Below are positions 12,701 through 26,700 of a DNA stretch of 64,000 nt, piece after piece. The DNA lies in the NCBI GenBank assembly GCA_028564675.1, contig JAOVVO010000140.1:1-64000 (forward strand), read 5' to 3'. Source of the stretch: Onchocerca lupi (taxonomy: Eukaryota; Nematoda; Chromadorea; Rhabditida; Onchocercidae). Position 1 is the stretch's first letter, and each line of letters begins with the position of its first letter. The notes under the pieces are model-generated. The model had not been told where the DNA came from. It made no database searches and saw nothing but the letters and a program-made list of their open reading frames with translations. Position numbers and translations under genes: made by a program.

Positions 12701-15700
12701 TGTGACTTTTTTTTAAAAGTTTGTAACATAATATTTTATTCCACCTTTGTTTGGTTGAATTTTCGAACTAGAATGAGTTTTTATTGTCCAACAATCGACC
12801 TCGCGGAATACATGGTCAATCGAGAATCATTTGAGATCCTCATCTGGAGAGCAGTCACTGTTTTCATGAAATTCCAATTCTTTTTTCATAAATTTCTTAA
12901 TATCTTAGTTTTTTAGGTATTGCGCCCGGCCACTCGGCTGGTTGAAGTGGCACGTCAGACAGTCCCTTCAATTCCGGAACAGCATGTAGCCAGTCATCTG
13001 CAGTCCACCAGTCAACAGCTGTCCATGCAACTGGCAGAATTGCGAGTTGCTCTAAACAATGCCAAGCAGCTCAATTTTGAAATGCAGTTAGCACATTCGG
13101 AAGATCTGATTCGAGAACTGGATAATGAGCTTGTTGAAATTGGTCGTGCTGCTCAATATGGACAGCTTACCGCAGTGCCTGGAGAATCAGTCGAAACTGC
13201 GAGTTCTAAATTAGCTAGTGCTGCTAGGCAGGTAGGTCAAGTTTAAACTTTTAATAGGTAAAGTATCGAACATTCTATTACTTCTATTAGAATTGCATTC
13301 AGTATTTTGGAGCAGCACGGATCTTTTCATATTTGAGGTTGGTTCGACATTGACTCAGATGGTGAGTGCAGTAGCAAGTGGAGATCGTCAACATGTTGGT
13401 GCAAGTGCAGTTGAAGCGGCGCAATCATTGCGAACATTTGTATCTGCTATTCATGGAGTATGTTCGACAAGAAAAGATACACCTGTGGATAGGTTAGTCT
13501 GTTCATGTACCATATAAATATTTTCTTCGAGAATTCGTAAGGAAGGTACGATGTATGAATTATTAGCATTTCAAGGTTCATTGTCTCAGCTCGATCGGTA
13601 GTCCATGATTCAGGACGTGTGTTTGATAAGGTACGTGAACAAGCAACTTCTCATCAGCTTAATGATACGACAAAACAGGTTGCAGTATCATTGCGTCAAT
13701 GTTTATCGTGTTTACCGGATACTCAACATGTTGAAAAAGCTGTTAGCCAAATTAAATCATTCAGAGTAAGCTTAATTTCTTTATAAATTATCATATAATA
13801 TTCTTTCTAAATACCTATCTCTAGAAATAACTTTTTGTTCCTGTTAAACAAAGAACTAAACTTCTGCAAAATTCAAATTCTTTTCAGGCTCCAGAGACAG
13901 CTTCCATCGTGGATCTTCGTGGTTCAGCTTCACGACTTATCGAAGCTTGTTCGCAATTAGTAATAAGTTTGCAAGCGCCACAAGAAGCAGCAGCTGTCGA
14001 TGTATTCGTTCGGTCTTATACTGATTTCCACACTGCTGTTACACAAGCCATCAAACAGCAACAAGTTCACTTTTTTTATTTGCAGAAAGATTTTAAAATT
14101 CATAGTAGAAAATAGATTTATCTGTTTTCATTTCTGTTGCCTAAAAACATTGACTTTCATTGCAGTGTTCTGAGCGTTATTGAGATGTAATCTGAAAATG
14201 ATGTTTTTACGATTGTTATATGCATTATCTTCATTAAGGAAAAAATTCAGGATAGCGTGCAACGGCAGCAGTGTGTGTCTTATTTAGAAACAGCTCGAAA
14301 AGAAGCAGTAAATGTGGTGTGGCGCACCCATACTGCTTCAATGGATGTTGCCAATGCATCAGCTCTACAATTGTTATCTCAATCCACTCGGTCACTTACT
14401 GAATCCGTTAATGCTATCGTTGAAAATGTAAGCCGTGAGGCTCCTTGGCAACGGGAATGTGATGCAGCATTACGACAGATTAAAGTCAGTTTTTGACGTT
14501 GGAATTGAGATGAGATCATAAGCAACGTTAATTTCAATGGAGATCGATCGATGTTGTTTGTTTCCAGTCTATACGATATATTTTGGATCGTGCCAATTTG
14601 CCGATCAATAATGAAGGTTATTACGAAAGTTTGGATTCTGTAACGGAACAGGCGAAGCGATTAGGTGAGGGTATGACTGGGATAGCACGATATGCGAAGA
14701 ATCAGGATACTCATTCACTTTGCGAAAGTGTTCACATTGCTGCAGATGCAATCTGTGGTCTTGCTGAAGGAGCTACTCAGGTTGTTTTTTATTTTTGGTT
14801 TATTTAAATTATACTGATTTTAGAATTTCTTTGATTAATAGTTTCCTATTCAGAGTGCCTATTTGATTGGTGTTGCTGATGCAAAAAGTCAGCCAGGACA
14901 AGCGGCTATCATTGATACATTAAAATGCCAGCGTTCGATTGAAATTGTCAAACAAATATGTGAACGTATTGAACGCATGGAATATACCCAACAACAAATT
15001 CTTGATGTTCGTTATTCATCCTTACAAATATAGCACTTATATTCTTTGTATTACTTGTATGTAGTTAAAAAGTAATTTCGGATTAATATATTTTTAATAT
15101 TCAATTGAGAGAGATATAAAATAAAATATGGAAAAATTTTTTATAAATTAGCGTATTGACACTTTCGACTTTTTCTGTAAATTAAATGATAATAGTTATT
15201 GAACAAGAATTAAAAAAAACAGTCTCGAAAAAAACAGTCTCGAACTTTTGATTTCATTTCAGGATGCTACAGTTATTGCCAAGCACACTTCAACATTAGC
15301 CAATTTATGTCGCGAAGCATCAGAACGAACTTCGAATGTAAACCTGAAGAAGCAGTTCATTAATTGTGCCCGAGAAGTTGCATCCTCTACAGCCTATTTG
15401 ATTACTGCTGTGAAACAATTAGACAGTTCATTCACGTAAATCAATATTCTAAGGATAATTTTTATGATAGAAAATTAAATTAAGAAGGAGAGCGCAATAT
15501 AGATTTTCAATGATAGTTGCTGAAATTAGTAATTTTTTGATCAATTGCGGCAAATTTTTAGAGAGAAAAACCAGCGAGAATGTACGGAAGCAGCGCGATC
15601 TCTGTACACAGCAGCTCAACAACTAGAAACATTTGTGGATAATCCGGACTTCGCAGCAGTGCCTGCCAAGATATCTACGTCGGGAGAAGCTGCCCAAAAG

Positions 15701-18700
15701 TCAATTCTGTTGTCTGGCAAAGAAATGCTAGATGCTAGTTGTGAAATGATCATGTAAGTGTAACTATTTGCTTCTAATAGTTTTCTCGAAGATAAAAAGA
15801 GTTTCTTGATTTCATGGAAACAAAATTGCTATCTTCTTGTCGATTAATTTAATTGTCTCTTTCCCAATTTTGAAATGATTTTTGTTTGTAGAACTGCTAA
15901 GCAACTTGCTATGTCGCCAGCGGATGCACTAACTTGGCAGCGCCTTGCTGATAATTCAAAAGTCGTTAGTGAAAGCATCAAACGTTTGGTAACTTCTATT
16001 CGTGAACAGCCCCCTGGTCAGGTTAGGTTGTTTCTGTTTTTATCTATGTTTTTGCTATTTATAGAAAGATACTTTCAGTTAGAAAGAGATTCTTACAGAG
16101 AAATATCAGAATCGATTTGAAAAAAGATAAAGTGCTCCCGTTATTTTATTCTCAAAAATTGCAGAGTTATTTGAGGACTTTTCTTAAACTTTTGCCCTAA
16201 AAAAAACTTTTCAGGTGGACTTAGATGCTGCAATAGTCCAGCTTCAGCAGATGATTCAACAGATCGACCGAGCCTCAATGGATGCTTTTCAAGGTCAACT
16301 GCCGCGTGGCGCAATCACTGAACAACGAGTTCATCAGCAAATTTTGCATGCTTGCCAATCCCTTTATGACAGGTAAATGTTAATATCTCAATAGATCACT
16401 TCATAATTGTACAAAAAATTTAAAGTAACTTTCTGTTTCCAAATGTTTGTTTTTGATTCTGCCTTCTTGAGATAAATTCAGATTTTGCAGAATTGAACTA
16501 TTGCGTGAAGCAGCAATCGGACACAGTGAAGAATTGGGACATCGTGTACATGAACATATGGAAGCAATCGTGCCATTGGTTCAGTCTTCTATACAGGCGG
16601 CTTCGATAACTTATGACACAAAATCACTGACAACTATCTTTGAACAGTGCAAGACTGTTGTTGAAGCGGAGCTGCAGATGCTCTATGCTTGCAGAAATAT
16701 CAGTGGAAATCCAAAGGTTTTTTTTTTTTCATTCATACAGAAGTATGAAGTTTTGGCCGGATATTAGTTTTATACTTTTAACTTTATAACTGTTAACATT
16801 CCATTTCAAATAAGAAATTTTTCAACTTTGGAGTTCCTAACTGTAACTGTTTCATTTCAGGCCCATGATTTGCATGTAGTATTATACGATAGCGCTAGTC
16901 AGTTGCGTGATGCACTTACTGAAATGCAGCGAAATGTAAATCGTATGGCATCTGAAGCTGGCATTATTCTTGGTGTTGTAGAAAATATATCTAGATCGAT
17001 AGCGCTCACTGATGAGGCCACTTCGCAGTCGATTACCGGAACATTTATAGATGCACAAACGCGTATGATAAGTGCGTTGGAAGAAATATCACGCCTTGCT
17101 ACTGACATGCCTCTTACGTCTCCAGATTCATTGGGATCGTTAGCTTTGCGGTTTTCTGAACGGTATTTTTTTTTTCCCGCAATCTATTCTATTTGTGTTT
17201 TTTTTTTTTTTAATTTTATTTTTTTTTTCTCATTTTAGCTATTCGGATTTGGCCATGGACTCGCGTCTTGCGATTGCAACGCTGTCTTCTCCAAATTTAG
17301 CACAGAAATTACGAGTTGCAGTGCAGAAATTGGGTACCGCATGCATCGAAGAGGTTAAAATAGCTGGACAGCGCCGCGCTCATCCAAATGATCAGGCAAG
17401 TATTTTGGAAGATATTTTAACAAGGATTGCTTCGCTTTATATCGCACTACAAAATAGCCTTTAATATTACCTTGATGTTATTCAAATAAAATAAAATCTC
17501 AAAAAAGAAAGATAGAAATATTTTTTAAATATGTTTTAACAAGGACTTATTGATATTCAAGTATTGATTGATATTAAGTTATTGGAGGAGAAGCGGTAAT
17601 AGTAGCACTGGAAGCTATTAATTATTTGGAGATGGAACAATAATCATTCTACAAAAAGAAAATGGAATAGGTGAGAGAATGTAGAGTTGGAATAGGTGAG
17701 AGAATATAGAGTTGGGAATAGATGAATCGAGAAAGTAATAAATAAAGGGAATCAGATTAATTACATCTTCAAGTAATACTTTCAATGAATCAAACATTTA
17801 GGAAAGAAATGAAAAGAAAAAACAAAATTCATTTAGTTCTAGTTGCCAAAAAATAGATATAAGATCTGATATAAGAAATGAAAATAGATATAAGATTTGA
17901 GTTTTTATTGAAAAATTATCTTGCTGAGATAGAGCTCTAAATTTCATGATTTTCTTTTCTTTGTTGATTTATGTTTCATTCGTATTGCTTGTTAATTCAG
18001 GATTAAATAAATCATTAAGCAACCAAATTTTCCGGTAATGTTGATGCATTAGTTTCTGAAAATATATAAAAAATATGAAACTCTTACTTTAAAGAAAAGA
18101 TTTTTTTCCTCAAATCATCCATATGCGAAGTTGTCGAAGTTTCTTATCAGTGATGCTAATTATGTTTTACTGAGTGGTGATGTAGAATGAATTTTTTTGC
18201 TTTGTGAAGTAAAAAGTAGAAAATTTAACAAAGAAAGCATAGAGATAAAAGTGTAATTCGTGTAAATTCAGAAAGTCTAAGTCTTTATTTAAGCCTTTAT
18301 TTCCGTATTTTTCAAGCCATAAGTTAAGCATATAGCTATTCTTGGGACATTTAAAACATTCCAGTTTGCGTTAGATCGAAAAATATTTTAGCGAATATTG
18401 GATGACTTATCCCGTGGATCACAAACGGTGGTAGAAAGAGTGCAGGAAGTGCTTGCAGCGCTGCATGAGGGATCACGTGGCACACAAGCATGCATCAATG
18501 CTGCCAATACCGTATCCGGTATCATTGGAGATCTTGATACAACGATTATGTTTGCCACTGCCGGATCGTTGAATCCACAGAGAGATTCAGAAAAATTTGG
18601 AGACCATAGGTGAGATAATCTGCTTTGTTTTGCGTAATTTCAACTCCATTAATATGGTATAATCTGAAGTTGAAATAATTTTAGGGAAGCAATTCTAAAA

Positions 18701-21700
18701 ACTGCGAAAGCCTTAGTAGAAGATACTAAGGCGCTTGTGGCAGGCGCAGCATCAAATCAAGAGCAACTAGCAGTTGCAGCACAAAATGCTGTGCGTACTA
18801 TTGTCAATTTATCGGATGCGGTTAAAAATGGTGCCGTTTCATTGTCTTCCGATAATGCTGAAGCGCAAGTGATGGTCATTCATGCAGGTTTAGCCATTTA
18901 GTTATTTTGAAATTTATTATTTCATGGAAGAATATATTTCTTCGCAAAAATATACGAAAGACAAAAAATAATAAAAATTGCAGTTCGTGATGTCGCAGCT
19001 GCTCTTTCAAATTTAATTCAAGCTACAAAAAATGCATCAGGTCGCTCACTGCATGATCCTGCTATGGGACATCTCAAAGAAGCAGCTAAGGTATTTAGTT
19101 CCTTTTGTTATCTTTTTACTTATTTTTAAGTTTTTTTTTTCTTTCTATCGTGTAATTCTAAAAAATTTTTTTTGATCAACGAGAAATTCAAAATATATGT
19201 ACTATCATCATCGGCAGTCTATAGTCTACTTTAAATATAATTCAAGATGGAATCGCGAAGTATGAAATGGTGTAGATATGAGTTTATTTCATTTTTACTC
19301 TATTTTTTTTTTTTTTTTTTGTTATAGGTTATGGTAACGAATGTAACATCACTGCTCAAAACTGTGAAAACTATTGAGGATGAGCATCAACGCGGTACGA
19401 GAGCATTAGAAGCAGCTATTGAAGCTATTGGTCAAGAAATCAGTCTTTATGACAGTGGTGAAGCACCTTCAAGAGGTGACATATTTGTTTAATGATAGTA
19501 TCTAATATGGCATCATAATTTGAAAATGTCAAAATTAAAGTTTTTTTTTTTTGTTACACCTGATTAGATGAATAATATTTTTATTTAGAAACTTTATAAG
19601 AGAAAAATTACTTTGTTTATATTTGATTATGTCTTTTACTTTCAGTTGGTATCAAGTGACTAAGGCGAAGTAATTTTCATTTTTTGATTTTCCTTGAGTT
19701 CGTTTTCTTGTCTTCTTTTCCCGGAAAGCTTTTATTATTTGAATTATTTTTGATTTACCATGTTAAATCATTTTGACAGAAAATGAGAGCTATAATTTTT
19801 AAAGATTGTATTTCATATATCAGCAGTTTCTTCATGTGTTTAAAGTTGTCAAAAGTTGTAAGTTTTAAAATTAAATATGGTTGAGAAGAGCTTAAGATTT
19901 GTTATACAGCATCAGTCCTATTACAATTTTCTAGTGCTAATAAATCGCTGATTTTCAAGGAAATTTGAAGTCTTTTCATTTTCTACTAGCAATAGAAGTA
20001 GTGGCTGTAGTAAGAAAGTTATGACATCATCCTCACTCTTTAACCTTTACTTTATTTGTGAAGTTAGAAAAAGGGAGCCGTTATAATGCTATTCTAGTGT
20101 CTCGAATAAACTGTGTCTTTCAATTCACGAATATTCTAGAGTGTTCTATTTAGGAGGAGCCACAGCAGAAGATCTTATCAAATCAACAAAACAGCTGACT
20201 GCAGCAACGGCTCGTGCAGCAGCAGCAGCACAAACACTACAACAAAGTGATATTATTGCAGCAGCTAATATTGCCCGGCAATCCGTATGTGATTTGTTAG
20301 CTACCACCCGCGCCGCTGCTCTTTGTGCTGATTCCGCCGATGCTAGGTTATCTTTAATTCTTATTAGTGATAGAAATGGTATAAAAATGATCTTTTTCTA
20401 CTCTATACTTTTCGTGCAGGAAAGATAAAACTACGATATTGTATTCAGATCCATCAAATTCAGTTATTAAATAAGAGAAGTCTTCCGTAGCCATGTTGTT
20501 GATATTCTTATATCCTTTGCATTGTTATATGTCCTTACTTCCATTTTATGAATAGAATCGCTTTGATATTTTTAATTAATAGTAGAACTTCATTCCAGTT
20601 CTATCATTTTTATAGTCACAAAAATGACTAGTTATCCTATTATCAAATACATTTTATTTCATTTTTTACAATTTTTGGGAAGCAGTAGAGAATTAAGTTT
20701 CCAGTTACCGAAAACAGTAGACTTTTAGGTGATGAGTGTTATGTTAGAAGCCATGTTTCAGATACCGTACATTAGATTGCGGACGTGAAGTGGCTGTTCA
20801 AGTACGCTCACTTCTGATAACTCTTCAAACACTGATCATGCGACGGGATGATCCCCATGCTCGGGATGCTTTGCTCGAAGCATCTAGACGAATTGCTAGA
20901 GTAAGCTATTGCAAATTTGCTCTCTAAAGGCCAGTTGTTCAACAATCTCATCTTAAATGCATTGGTGAAGAGAAATTAAAGTGATATATTGATACGAAAT
21001 TCGAATGCTTTACTGGAAAACAGATTGTGGATATGCCATGTTGTTTTTGCGCTGAATTTTCGGTATTTCAGGTAGTTGGTGAACTTGCAAGTTGTGGTGA
21101 ATTACTAAAAGGTGATTCCTGGACTGATCCATCGGACCCAACAGCAGTTGCAGAAAATGAGCTCATTGGCGCCGCAAATTCTATCGAAGCAGCAGCTGTG
21201 AAGCTCTCCCAACTTAGACCGCGCCAGACTCAGGTAAAAATAAAACTAAAATTGTGTGTGTTCAAGTTTAATATTTGATTGTGGGTTTGTTATATGCTTT
21301 TGAAATTTTTTCCTGGTTTGCACTGGACTCTTCCATACTTTTGAATGGCATGCTATTATTAAAATGTGTGGTAATTCCAGATTCCACGTTATTATCGTTA
21401 TTCATTAGTTTCTAGCAGTGAGCTTCAAATGTTTTTGGTTCATTTCCTTTCATGATTTAATTTCTAACAACTTGAAAGGAAATATGAAACTTTGTTTCCC
21501 AAGTTTTTAAATATTTCAAAATTTTATGCATGCAGTAGTAGCAATAGTTAGATGTGTTGTTTGTACGACCCAGCAATAAGGAGATATACTCCTCCTGACC
21601 ATTATGGCAACACTTCCTGCATATGCAGTGTTGATATGTCTGATATTCTTGGGTTGTGCAAAGTCAACCAGCATCTCAGACGTATCGACCACTGTGTATT

Positions 21701-23786
21701 GCTCCATATCCACCTAGCCTTCCAATCCTCTGCTGTTGCAATTTGACATTGTTGTGGCTTTATATTGTGTGTTTTGGGTTTATTTGCTTTTAGTTTGTTT
21801 CTTTTTTGCATTGAAACGAAACGTTGACATTATCATTCCAAACATATGATTTAATAAAATGAATGCCACATCCAAATTTTCAAGGAAACTTGCTTTATTT
21901 TCTACTTTTTTTTTCTACTTAATCTTTCTAAATGGCTATGAATTGTATTTACCGAGGGCATGGAAGTGTTGTGCCATAGTGTGAACAGGCCAATTTTCTT
22001 GATTTAACTTTGATTTTCGGTTTTTACTCTACTGAAAAGTTCAAACTTATCACCAGATTCAGAAAGTAGACGACTCACTAACTTTCGATGAGCAAATTCT
22101 GGCCGCAGCGAAATCAATTGCAACTGCTGTGCAAACTCTTGTGAAAGCAGCATCTGCAGCACAGCGTGAGTTGGTGGCTCAGGGAAGGTAATACTTACTT
22201 GAATATTTATTGAAAGAAAGTTTTTATGAATAAATGAGGTTTTATAAAGCAAGCTGAATTACTAGTAATTTTTAAATATTAAATAAAATGAATTATAGAC
22301 TGGAATCTCACCCAGCATTTGCAACAGATGATTACCAATGGTCAGAAGGGCTGATTTCAGCATCTCGACTTGTTGCAGCAGCCGTTCATCAGCTTTGCGA
22401 AGCAGCTAATGCACTTGTACAAGGCCATTCATCTGAAGAGAAGCTTATTTCGGCTGCAAAACAAGTATATATATATATACATATTTGTATATATTAGATT
22501 AGTAAAAAAACAGTTGAGATTTCGAATGCAAATTTCAAAATAAGGCTTACATTCTTAGCAACCAAAATATGAATTGTGAGAAATAATACATTTTTTCCAA
22601 TGAAAAATAAGATAAAGCAGGGGAGATAACTCGTTGTGAAAAACAGCTAGTTGTCTTCGCTATTTTATGACTCAATTTTGAATTGATAAAAAATATTCAG
22701 ATTTGTTTTTTTATCTAAAATAGTTTTTTTCGTCTAAAATATAAACTAATCAAGTAATAAATCACTAGTAAAAGACATAAAAGAGATAAGCATTAAATGA
22801 TTTGTGAATAGCAACATCATATTTATTTGAGAATGTATCCCATAATAAAGGCATCAAGATTCAACAGTTCAAAACTACAATTATTTTTAAATAAATAAAT
22901 AAATAAGTAAATAAATATATGTATATAATGTACATCTTATCCTTAAGTTTGCAACAAAAAGGAGAATATGTAAACACAAATTAATTGTTTGTTATATATA
23001 AGTAAATGAAATTTATGGAAGAATGTTTTAAACCACGAAGAAATGCATCAGAATTGTACGCTCCTAGTTATTTTGTGCTGTTATAGGAAATGCTTTTCTT
23101 ATGTTTCTATTCATTAATTTTTAAAGTTGGTGATCTGGAAAATGTATAAGATGCATTACAGAGAGAAGCGATGGAAATTATTAGATTTGAGGAATTAATT
23201 GATGAGAGTGAATTATAAAATGTGACAATTAGTTTTTATTTAGGTAGCCTCCTCGACTGCTCATCTTTTGGTAGCGTGTAAAGTAAAGTCAGACTTAGAC
23301 AGTCGTGCCATGCAAAGGTTGCAAAGTGCAGGACATGCTGTAAAGACGGCTACGGAACATCTGGTAATGGCGGCTCGTTCCGCGATACATGAAGATGAAC
23401 GTACTTTAATCATTTCACAGCGCATGGTTTCAGGCATTGCACAGGTTTATAATTACTGATTTAAATTTTGCAAATGTTTTATTCCTTCTAAGAGATATAT
23501 CGATGAATGGTGTTTTATTATGAACTTTATTAGTATCTGCAAAGTTCTTAGCTAATTATGAAAAATTTTTATTCAGGAATTTGAAGTTCATATATATATA
23601 TATATATATAAAGTTTTCATTTGCATTTTGGCAAAGATATTGTTATAAAAATGAATATAATGGATGTTGTTGCAGGTGATGGATGCCCAAGAACAAGTTC
23701 TTCGAAAAGAACGTGAATTGACTGAAGCACGAGGAAAGTTAGCAGCATTGAATAAGGCTCGATATGAACGTGGCATGTCTCCTTGA
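3763..23786 (+). CDS. tln-1: Talin, complete 41-exon gene
   Basis: Talin links integrin tails to F-actin at adhesions and muscle dense bodies. The 41 exons sum to 7653 bases (2550 aa plus stop), close to the family norm of about 2540-2550. Exons: 3763-3910, 4117-4214, 4317-4475, 4680-4880, 4977-5206, 5297-5621, 5775-5906, 6050-6271, 6434-6667, 7426-7606, 7806-8046, 8562-8841, 9065-9190, 9568-9738, 9876-10007, 10102-10326, 12917-13231, 13338-13492, 13576-13765, 13888-14064, 14251-14484, 14568-14780, 14854-15006, 15263-15435, 15562-15753, 15892-16021, 16215-16372, 16491-16716, 16861-17162, 17239-17395, 18392-18609, 18685-18887, 18984-19090, 19328-19475, 20154-20346, 20762-20900, 21072-21233, 22063-22187, 22299-22464, 23244-23444, 23676-23786. 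The FERM domain (F0-F3) occupies residues 1 to about 420, with the conserved VKEKMKGKNKLVPRLLG block and the F3 stretch YYSVQTADG. The alanine-rich helical rod follows, then the I/LWEQ (THATCH) actin-binding module at about 2310-2540 (QWSEGLISASRLVAAA) and a short dimerisation helix ending RYERGMSP. Start chosen: MGVITLNV, as in nematode talins. Exon 38 could begin 6 bases earlier (22057). Introns 9 and 30 need GC donors. Confidence 0.96.
6668..7425 (+). other. tln-1: Talin intron 9, GC-AG type
   Basis: The upstream exon reads VEVEKQK and stops at AAG followed by GCATCT. The downstream exon starts GTAGGTGACC (VGDQLAQMG). Using the GC donor keeps the helix at the length expected for the talin rod. 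The only GT donor in frame is 15 bases earlier (AAA|GTAGAA) and would delete five residues of a conserved helix. The GC site is weak beyond position +2, so the shorter GT alternative cannot be excluded. Confidence 0.6.
10327..12916 (+). other. tln-1: Large talin intron 16 (2.6 kb)
   Basis: This is the largest intron of talin and is AT-rich with several T runs. A plus-strand open frame (12551-12916) runs into the next exon but has no family resemblance. On the minus strand, 11221-11303 looks like an isolated exon: it has a TTTCCCTCAG acceptor, a GTACACC donor and an open frame with balanced codons. No partner exon was found. Confidence 0.7.
17396..18391 (+). other. tln-1: Talin intron 30, GC-AG type with read-through exon
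   Basis: The donor is CAG|GCAAGT, the ideal GC-intron consensus, and the acceptor is ATATTTTAG. Only the GC donor joins the two conserved rod segments in phase 0. The nearest GT (17400) would add four bases and shift frame. If the donor is ignored the frame stays open for 22 codons (starting ASILEDILTR) to a TAA at 17462-17464. AATAAA lies 20 bases later (17485-17490), as in a composite terminal exon. Confidence 0.85.
21530..21705. repeat. Possible foldback element in talin intron 37
   Basis: This intronic block is richer in GC than its surroundings and contains nested inverted segments. The arm around 21551-21580 (TTTGTACGACCC) pairs imperfectly with 21653-21685 (GGGTTGTGCAAAG). Inside lie CAACACT/AGTGTTG around TGCATATGCA, and the palindrome GGAGATATACTCC. 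The outer ends GCAATA and TATTGC also match. It may be a small foldback transposon or a structured RNA. No target duplication was identified. Confidence 0.35.
23590..23611. repeat. (TA)n microsatellite in talin intron 40
   Basis: About eleven TA units lie between talin exons 40 and 41. Confidence 0.95.
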
Positions 23787-26700
23787 CCATTAGTTACCAC
23801 ATTTGATAGTAATGACAAAAATATTAATATTGCCCAAGATACTATTAGCGGCAAGCGCATAGCGATGCTTCATTCAAGTTGTTATCTGTTTTGCTCTGAG
23901 ATTTGTCTAATTTTAAGTTGTAAATATAATAGTTGATGTAAAATCAGATAAACTATAAGTGCTATTCAATCTTTTCATAAGTGCCATTTGCCACAGTTCT
24001 TAGCAATTTTTGCTGTTGGATGACAAAAGAAATTTTCAATTTTTTGAAAAATCCAGTGCCAAAGTCACTTTATATCCATGTCCTCTCTTATATTTAATCT
24101 GCATTAAAAAATGAAATTCTCGATGTTTTCACGTATATTTCTTGCCGCTGAAGTTCTTTGGCGCAAAGAAAGTCCCGTTAATACTGCATTTACAGTATGT
24201 TAAATTCCAATTAAACGAAGTCGATTAGTAGAAAATTCATTCATTTTTATATGTATCTATATCTTTCTATTTAAATTTATATTTCATTTTCAAAACATCA
24301 TTTCGGTGAATGTATTTCAATCAGTTACATAACAAGAATTATTTTCTTCAGTTCTTTTTCTTAAGCCATAAAGATTAGTGATATTTTATTATTTTCAGTT
24401 TTTCTTTCTGAAGTATTGTTGCGCCATTTCCGTCCACGAATAATGAATGTATCCTTGAAATAACGCTTATGCTACGTGTGTATCTTGCATAGCAAGTTTT
24501 TTTTTTTCTTTATTAAGCACATATCGCCTTCTTGTTTACTTTGTATGTCACTTTGTCATATTTTATTATTGGTTAACTTAGGCAAATAATTAATAAAGTG
24601 ACATATCTTGCAGATTATAAAGATCTTAGAATTGATTTTTAAGAGAAGATTTAAGGAAATTGGTAATGATTCATTTGTTGTAATGATTGAAAATGATATA
24701 GGAATGAATTGACATGTCCAATTATTCTATCCATTATAGTATTTTTATCTAAGTAGAAAGAAAAAAAGAATAGATGATTGTTGCTGAAAAAAGTATGGAT
24801 CACGTAAGATTAAGAAATTATGATAAGGATGAGAAAGCTCGCATATGACATCTCATCAAGAGATAATTTATGAGATTCTATTATTTCACTAACAAATTAA
24901 TACAATTAAGTAATTTCAAATACAGTTGAAAGGATAGTAGATCAGACATGTGAATGTAGATGACATCTAAGAATGAAACAGTCGGGGAGGTCGAGTATTT
25001 TCAATTTTTGTCTCTAACCCATGCAAATTCATATCCGAACAGAAAAATCCGGGGGTCCATTTTGATGTTTCGAAATATAGTGCTCGATCGAATCGAACAA
25101 TTAAATAAAGGATAGATAACTCAAACATGAAGGATTCCACTTTAAGAGTCATAAAAATTGCTATTGTTGTATGATTTGCCATTTTGCGGGTAAATTTCAA
25201 GACTTCTCTAATTTTAAATGACGAATTTTATGGTTTTACGACTTTCTTTCGTCTTCAATTACATACATTTGAACTGATTTCTGGCCGGTTCCAGCAGCAC
25301 AGTAGTTTAATCAATTTTTCATTGGCATTATTTCTATAGAAAAAAATTAAAAAATATTTCGTTAAAAGCTCATTTTTGCGGAGATACATACGGTATTTTC
25401 AAGAAAATTTTCTGTGACATAAAATTTCTTCGAGATAGAAAGCATAAAGTCAATAATTTCACTGATATTTCAATCATATTTTAGCAAAACTTTCTCAATC
25501 ATACCATTTGTTTTATTTTAAATGTTTGGGATATATTTAAAAGGGTATTTTTCGGCATGCTTCTTAAAACATTGGAACCACTAAGTACAGTAAGGCATAT
25601 GCGTCAAATGTATCGAATATGGAAGTATGACGGAATTATGCTAAATGAATATTTGAAATGTGGAAAAGGAAGATTTCATGAAGCGATTTATCACTGATTT
25701 AAGCAAAATAGTTCGGAGGAATCTGTTCAACTTCTGATAGATTCTTCTTTTGGTGACAATAAAATTTTTAATTTTTTTTCAAAAACAACATATATTGCAG
25801 AAAATACAACAAACGGAGAAGGAAATAGAGGCCAGCGGGTGGTCACCAACAAATATAAGGAAGGAGGATAATGCGGCAGACGACATTTACCGACAATCCA
25901 TCTATCCAAAGGCAATTATTTGATTTCCTGTCTGCTCCAATCATTTGATTATTTTTTTTTATTAAATTGTTTGCTAGTTTTTCTTCCTTTTCCGCTAAAA
26001 TGAACAATTTGATTTATTTCTTTATCCTTTTTTTTTTTCCCGAAATTTTCAGAAATAAAATATTAAAAAAAAGTAGCAATATGCGTGTGCGTTCAATTTT
26101 TCATTAAGAAAAAAAAAAAAAGAAATTTGAGGGAAAAAGTGAATTTCCTTTGGGATGTTTAAATTTTGTCTTCAAAGCTTCGATCATTTCCTGACTTTTC
26201 TTTGTCCTATGTTTAAAATATCATTTAATCTTTCAGCTCATTAAGTAATTAATTCATCATTCGAATATTTTTCTGGTCGTTTTTTTTTTTTTTTTAAATT
26301 GATGATTTTTAGATAATATTATATGAAATTTAATATTGGTTTAAAGCTAAATTCAATTAAAATCATCAATTTTAACAAATAGAATTGTGAAAAGTAGAAT
26401 TCATATCAGTCGATAAGGCGCATATACGAATATATGAATACATGGAATAATCGAGAAGAAAAATAAAAAAATTATTTATAAATTGAGTCATACTAACTGT
26501 ACTGTATCTTTGATACAACTTTATTCTTCCAACACCTCTTCTTTCTTTTTCATCACTACGGTGATGTAACTGTATGCCGAAAATTGACTTTATGTCATTT
26601 GAAAAAAAAAAAAAAAACAGGGAGAGAAATTTACAATGCTAGTTATCAAAAATTAATTGGGACTAATTAACTAATTAATCCTTTGATTCTTTGATCTGGA

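Noticed and set aside
12551..12916. 121-codon ORF running into talin exon 17
   Set aside because: Frame upstream of the TTTTTTAG acceptor is Phe/Leu/Ile-rich intron translation. The talin frame starts at 12917.
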